DNA of 64,000 nucleotides from Lacinutrix algicola (lineage in GTDB: Bacteria; Bacteroidota; Bacteroidia; Flavobacteriales; Flavobacteriaceae). The notes beneath the pieces are model-generated. The model made no database searches, had not been told where the DNA came from, and was given only the letters and a program-made list of their open reading frames with translations. Made by a program: the position numbers and the translations under genes. Positions 62,880 to 64,000 of this stretch are shown here, one piece after another (position 1 is the first letter of the stretch; the number at the start of each line of letters is the position of its first letter). The stretch spans positions 186,001-250,000 of the forward strand of contig NZ_LIQH01000040.1 in NCBI RefSeq assembly GCF_001418085.1. The letters run 5' to 3'.

Positions 62880-63542
62880 TTAATCTACCCTCACAAAATA
62901 ACCCAATTCAACTAATTGAGATTTCTCTTTAATAGTTCTTAAATAACCATCTTTTAAAAACGAAATAGCATCTGCTAATTTTAGCACATTTTCGTAATCA
63001 TGATCAGTAATTATAATTCCTTTCTCTTTTTTGGCTTCCAAAATACACTCTGAGATATATTCCTTTAATATTGGACTTACTCCATTAAAAGGTTCATCTA
63101 ATAATATAAATTTAGAATTTGAATGAATTAATAATAAAATTTCAACAATTCTTCTTTCTCCTCCAGAAAGTTCTTGATTGGTTTTATTAAGTAATGGAAT
63201 TATGAATTTATTTGAGAGCAATTTTTCTCTATATTTTTTCTCCAAAAACAAATTAATAATTTTTGAGATATTTACTCCATTGGGCAAAAAATGCTTTTGT
63301 GGTAAGTAACTTAATAACCCTTTACAGTCTGATGTGTTTTTAATTAAACTACCGTCGATTTTTACAAATCTATTTTCCGCATTTTCTACACCAAATATAA
63401 TTTTAAGTAATGTAGATTTTCCACAACCGTTCCTTCCAATTAATCCTTTAATCTCACCTATTTCACAAGACAAAAACACATCAGATAAAATAACTCTGTT
63501 ATTATAAGACTTGTTAATACTATCTACATAAAGACGGCTCAT
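62880..63542 (-). CDS. ABC transporter ATP-binding protein
   Basis: 220 residues, one ABC domain. Walker A GRNGCGKS (36-43), signature LSGGER (125-130), Walker B FILLDEP (145-151), H-loop His180 (ITDHDYEN). The Q-loop is in LSYLPQKHF. It overlaps the preceding membrane gene by 4 bp. A bona fide permease is absent from the window; the 89-residue neighbour is too small for one. Confidence 0.88.
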   Translation of the reverse strand: MSRLYVDSINKSYNNRVILSDVFLSCEIGEIKGLIGRNGCGKSTLLKIIFGVENAENRFVKIDGSLIKNTSDCKGLLSYLPQKHFLPNGVNISKIINLFLEKKYREKLLSNKFIIPLLNKTNQELSGGERRIVEILLLIHSNSKFILLDEPFNGVSPILKEYISECILEAKKEKGIIITDHDYENVLKLADAISFLKDGYLRTIKEKSQLVELGYFVRVD

Positions 63543-63808
63543 ATTAATGCAAATATTACAACATTAATTATTCCGATAAAAAAAGTTAACAACCACAATT
63601 GTAGTCTCGAGAATCCTAAATTATAGTAATAGAAGTATTCATTTTCATTCTTAACTTCATATATAAAATAATGCAAGAGTATCATTACCAACATAACCAA
63701 AATCCCATAAAATGTAAAGTTTTGAAATACAATGATCGGGATTGAAATTACATAAGAAGTAAAAAAGATTTTCTTCTGAAATAAAAGTATGTTTTTTAAA
63801 AGTCTCAA
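63539..63808 (-). CDS. Small two- or three-helix membrane protein next to the ABC ATPase
   Basis: 89 residues with hydrophobic helices at about 13-30, 32-46 and 71-88, and a polar loop YEVKNENEYFYYYNLGFSRLQ. It may be a minimal membrane partner of the ABC ATPase it overlaps by 4 bp, or an accessory protein. No family recognised. The NEYFYYYNLG segment resembles the loop of some ABC-2-type permeases, weakly. Confidence 0.65.
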   Translation of the reverse strand: MRLLKNILLFQKKIFFTSYVISIPIIVFQNFTFYGILVMLVMILLHYFIYEVKNENEYFYYYNLGFSRLQLWLLTFFIGIINVVIFALI

Positions 63809-63882
63809 ATAAAGGTTTTGTGATATTTATTTAAAAATAATTATCACAAAACTAAACAATCAAAAAATTAAGTTAATTCTAA

Positions 63883-64000
63883 TTAAAACAATGACGTTTG
63901 ATCCTTTCCATCTTCAAGATTTTCTTTTTTCTTTTGGATAGCTCTTTCTAATGCTTTTTTAGCCTTATCCTCCTTACTAACAAACTCTTTAGCAGGCGTA
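63883..64000 (-). CDS. C-terminal end of an unidentified protein (partial)
   Basis: 38 codons to TAA, open to the right edge, ending ENLEDGKDQTSLF. The tail is highly charged and helical, with Lys/Glu repeats (VSKEDKAKKALERAIQKKK). It is not enough to assign a function. Confidence 0.55.
   Translation of the reverse strand, partial: TPAKEFVSKEDKAKKALERAIQKKKENLEDGKDQTSLF

Overview
The window looks like a chromosomal segment of a marine-type Flavobacteriaceae bacterium (Bacteroidota). DNA is strongly A+T-rich and Shine-Dalgarno sites are weak. Many starts are preceded by the Bacteroidota -7 promoter motif TAnnTTTG. The gene content also fits: PorX, an LpxC-FabZ fusion, HisIE and HisB fusions, DUF4369/TlpA-type and M16 lipoproteins. 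The genus cannot be fixed from sequence alone. I see no rRNA, tRNA, CRISPR array, transposase or prophage.

Layout. 1-2.2 kb: 5' part of a large AAA_13-type ATPase with a CPFC hook motif, running off the left edge, preceded by a tiny basic ORF. 2.3-8.4 kb: aldehyde dehydrogenase, peroxiredoxin-like protein, membrane-anchored winged-helix regulator, DEAD-box helicase, acetyltransferase, Pmp3-type peptide, PepSY-like protein. 8.6-16.6 kb: two convergent two-gene units. One has a secreted PEP-synthase/dikinase-like protein plus a serine hydrolase; the other has a serine hydrolase plus a nucleotide-translocase-like membrane protein with a HEAT-repeat tail. 16.7-26.9 kb: M16 peptidase, TlpA-like thioredoxin, thioesterase, DUF72, DUF2461, then a stress-type group (two acidic lipoproteins, one frameshifted, DUF1328, MscS, Dps) and TruA. 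27.4-35.3 kb: complete histidine operon hisGDCBHAF-IE behind a leader peptide and attenuator, with REP-like palindromes in its gaps. 35.3-43.2 kb: SPFH protein, VWA protein, unknown secreted protein, FabG, second M16 peptidase. 43.3-51.0 kb: sucD and the lipid A/EF-P operon (lpxD, lpxC-fabZ, lpxA, efp, lpxD-like, NTF2-like), then an HD phosphohydrolase. 51.0-64 kb: porX, tsaE, alanine dehydrogenase, proline dehydrogenase, aroB, DinB, Lrp, an M14 carboxypeptidase divergent from an XRE regulator with many shared palindromic operators, TerC, an ABC ATPase and the tail of an unidentified gene.

Main points of interest. (1) A histidine attenuator whose leader peptide reads MNFIQSHHHFHICTQAN, with a visible terminator and a competing antiterminator pairing. 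(2) The 8.6-16.6 kb cluster, where a secreted ATP-grasp/phospho-His protein without a PEP barrel lies beside a nucleotide-carrier-like membrane protein and two beta-lactamase-fold hydrolases. (3) An XRE regulator whose operator contains the -7 promoter element of both divergent genes. (4) REP-like hairpins in most gaps of the his operon. (5) A lipoprotein gene put out of frame by one extra TTTA unit. All functions are inferred by reading; no database search was run.
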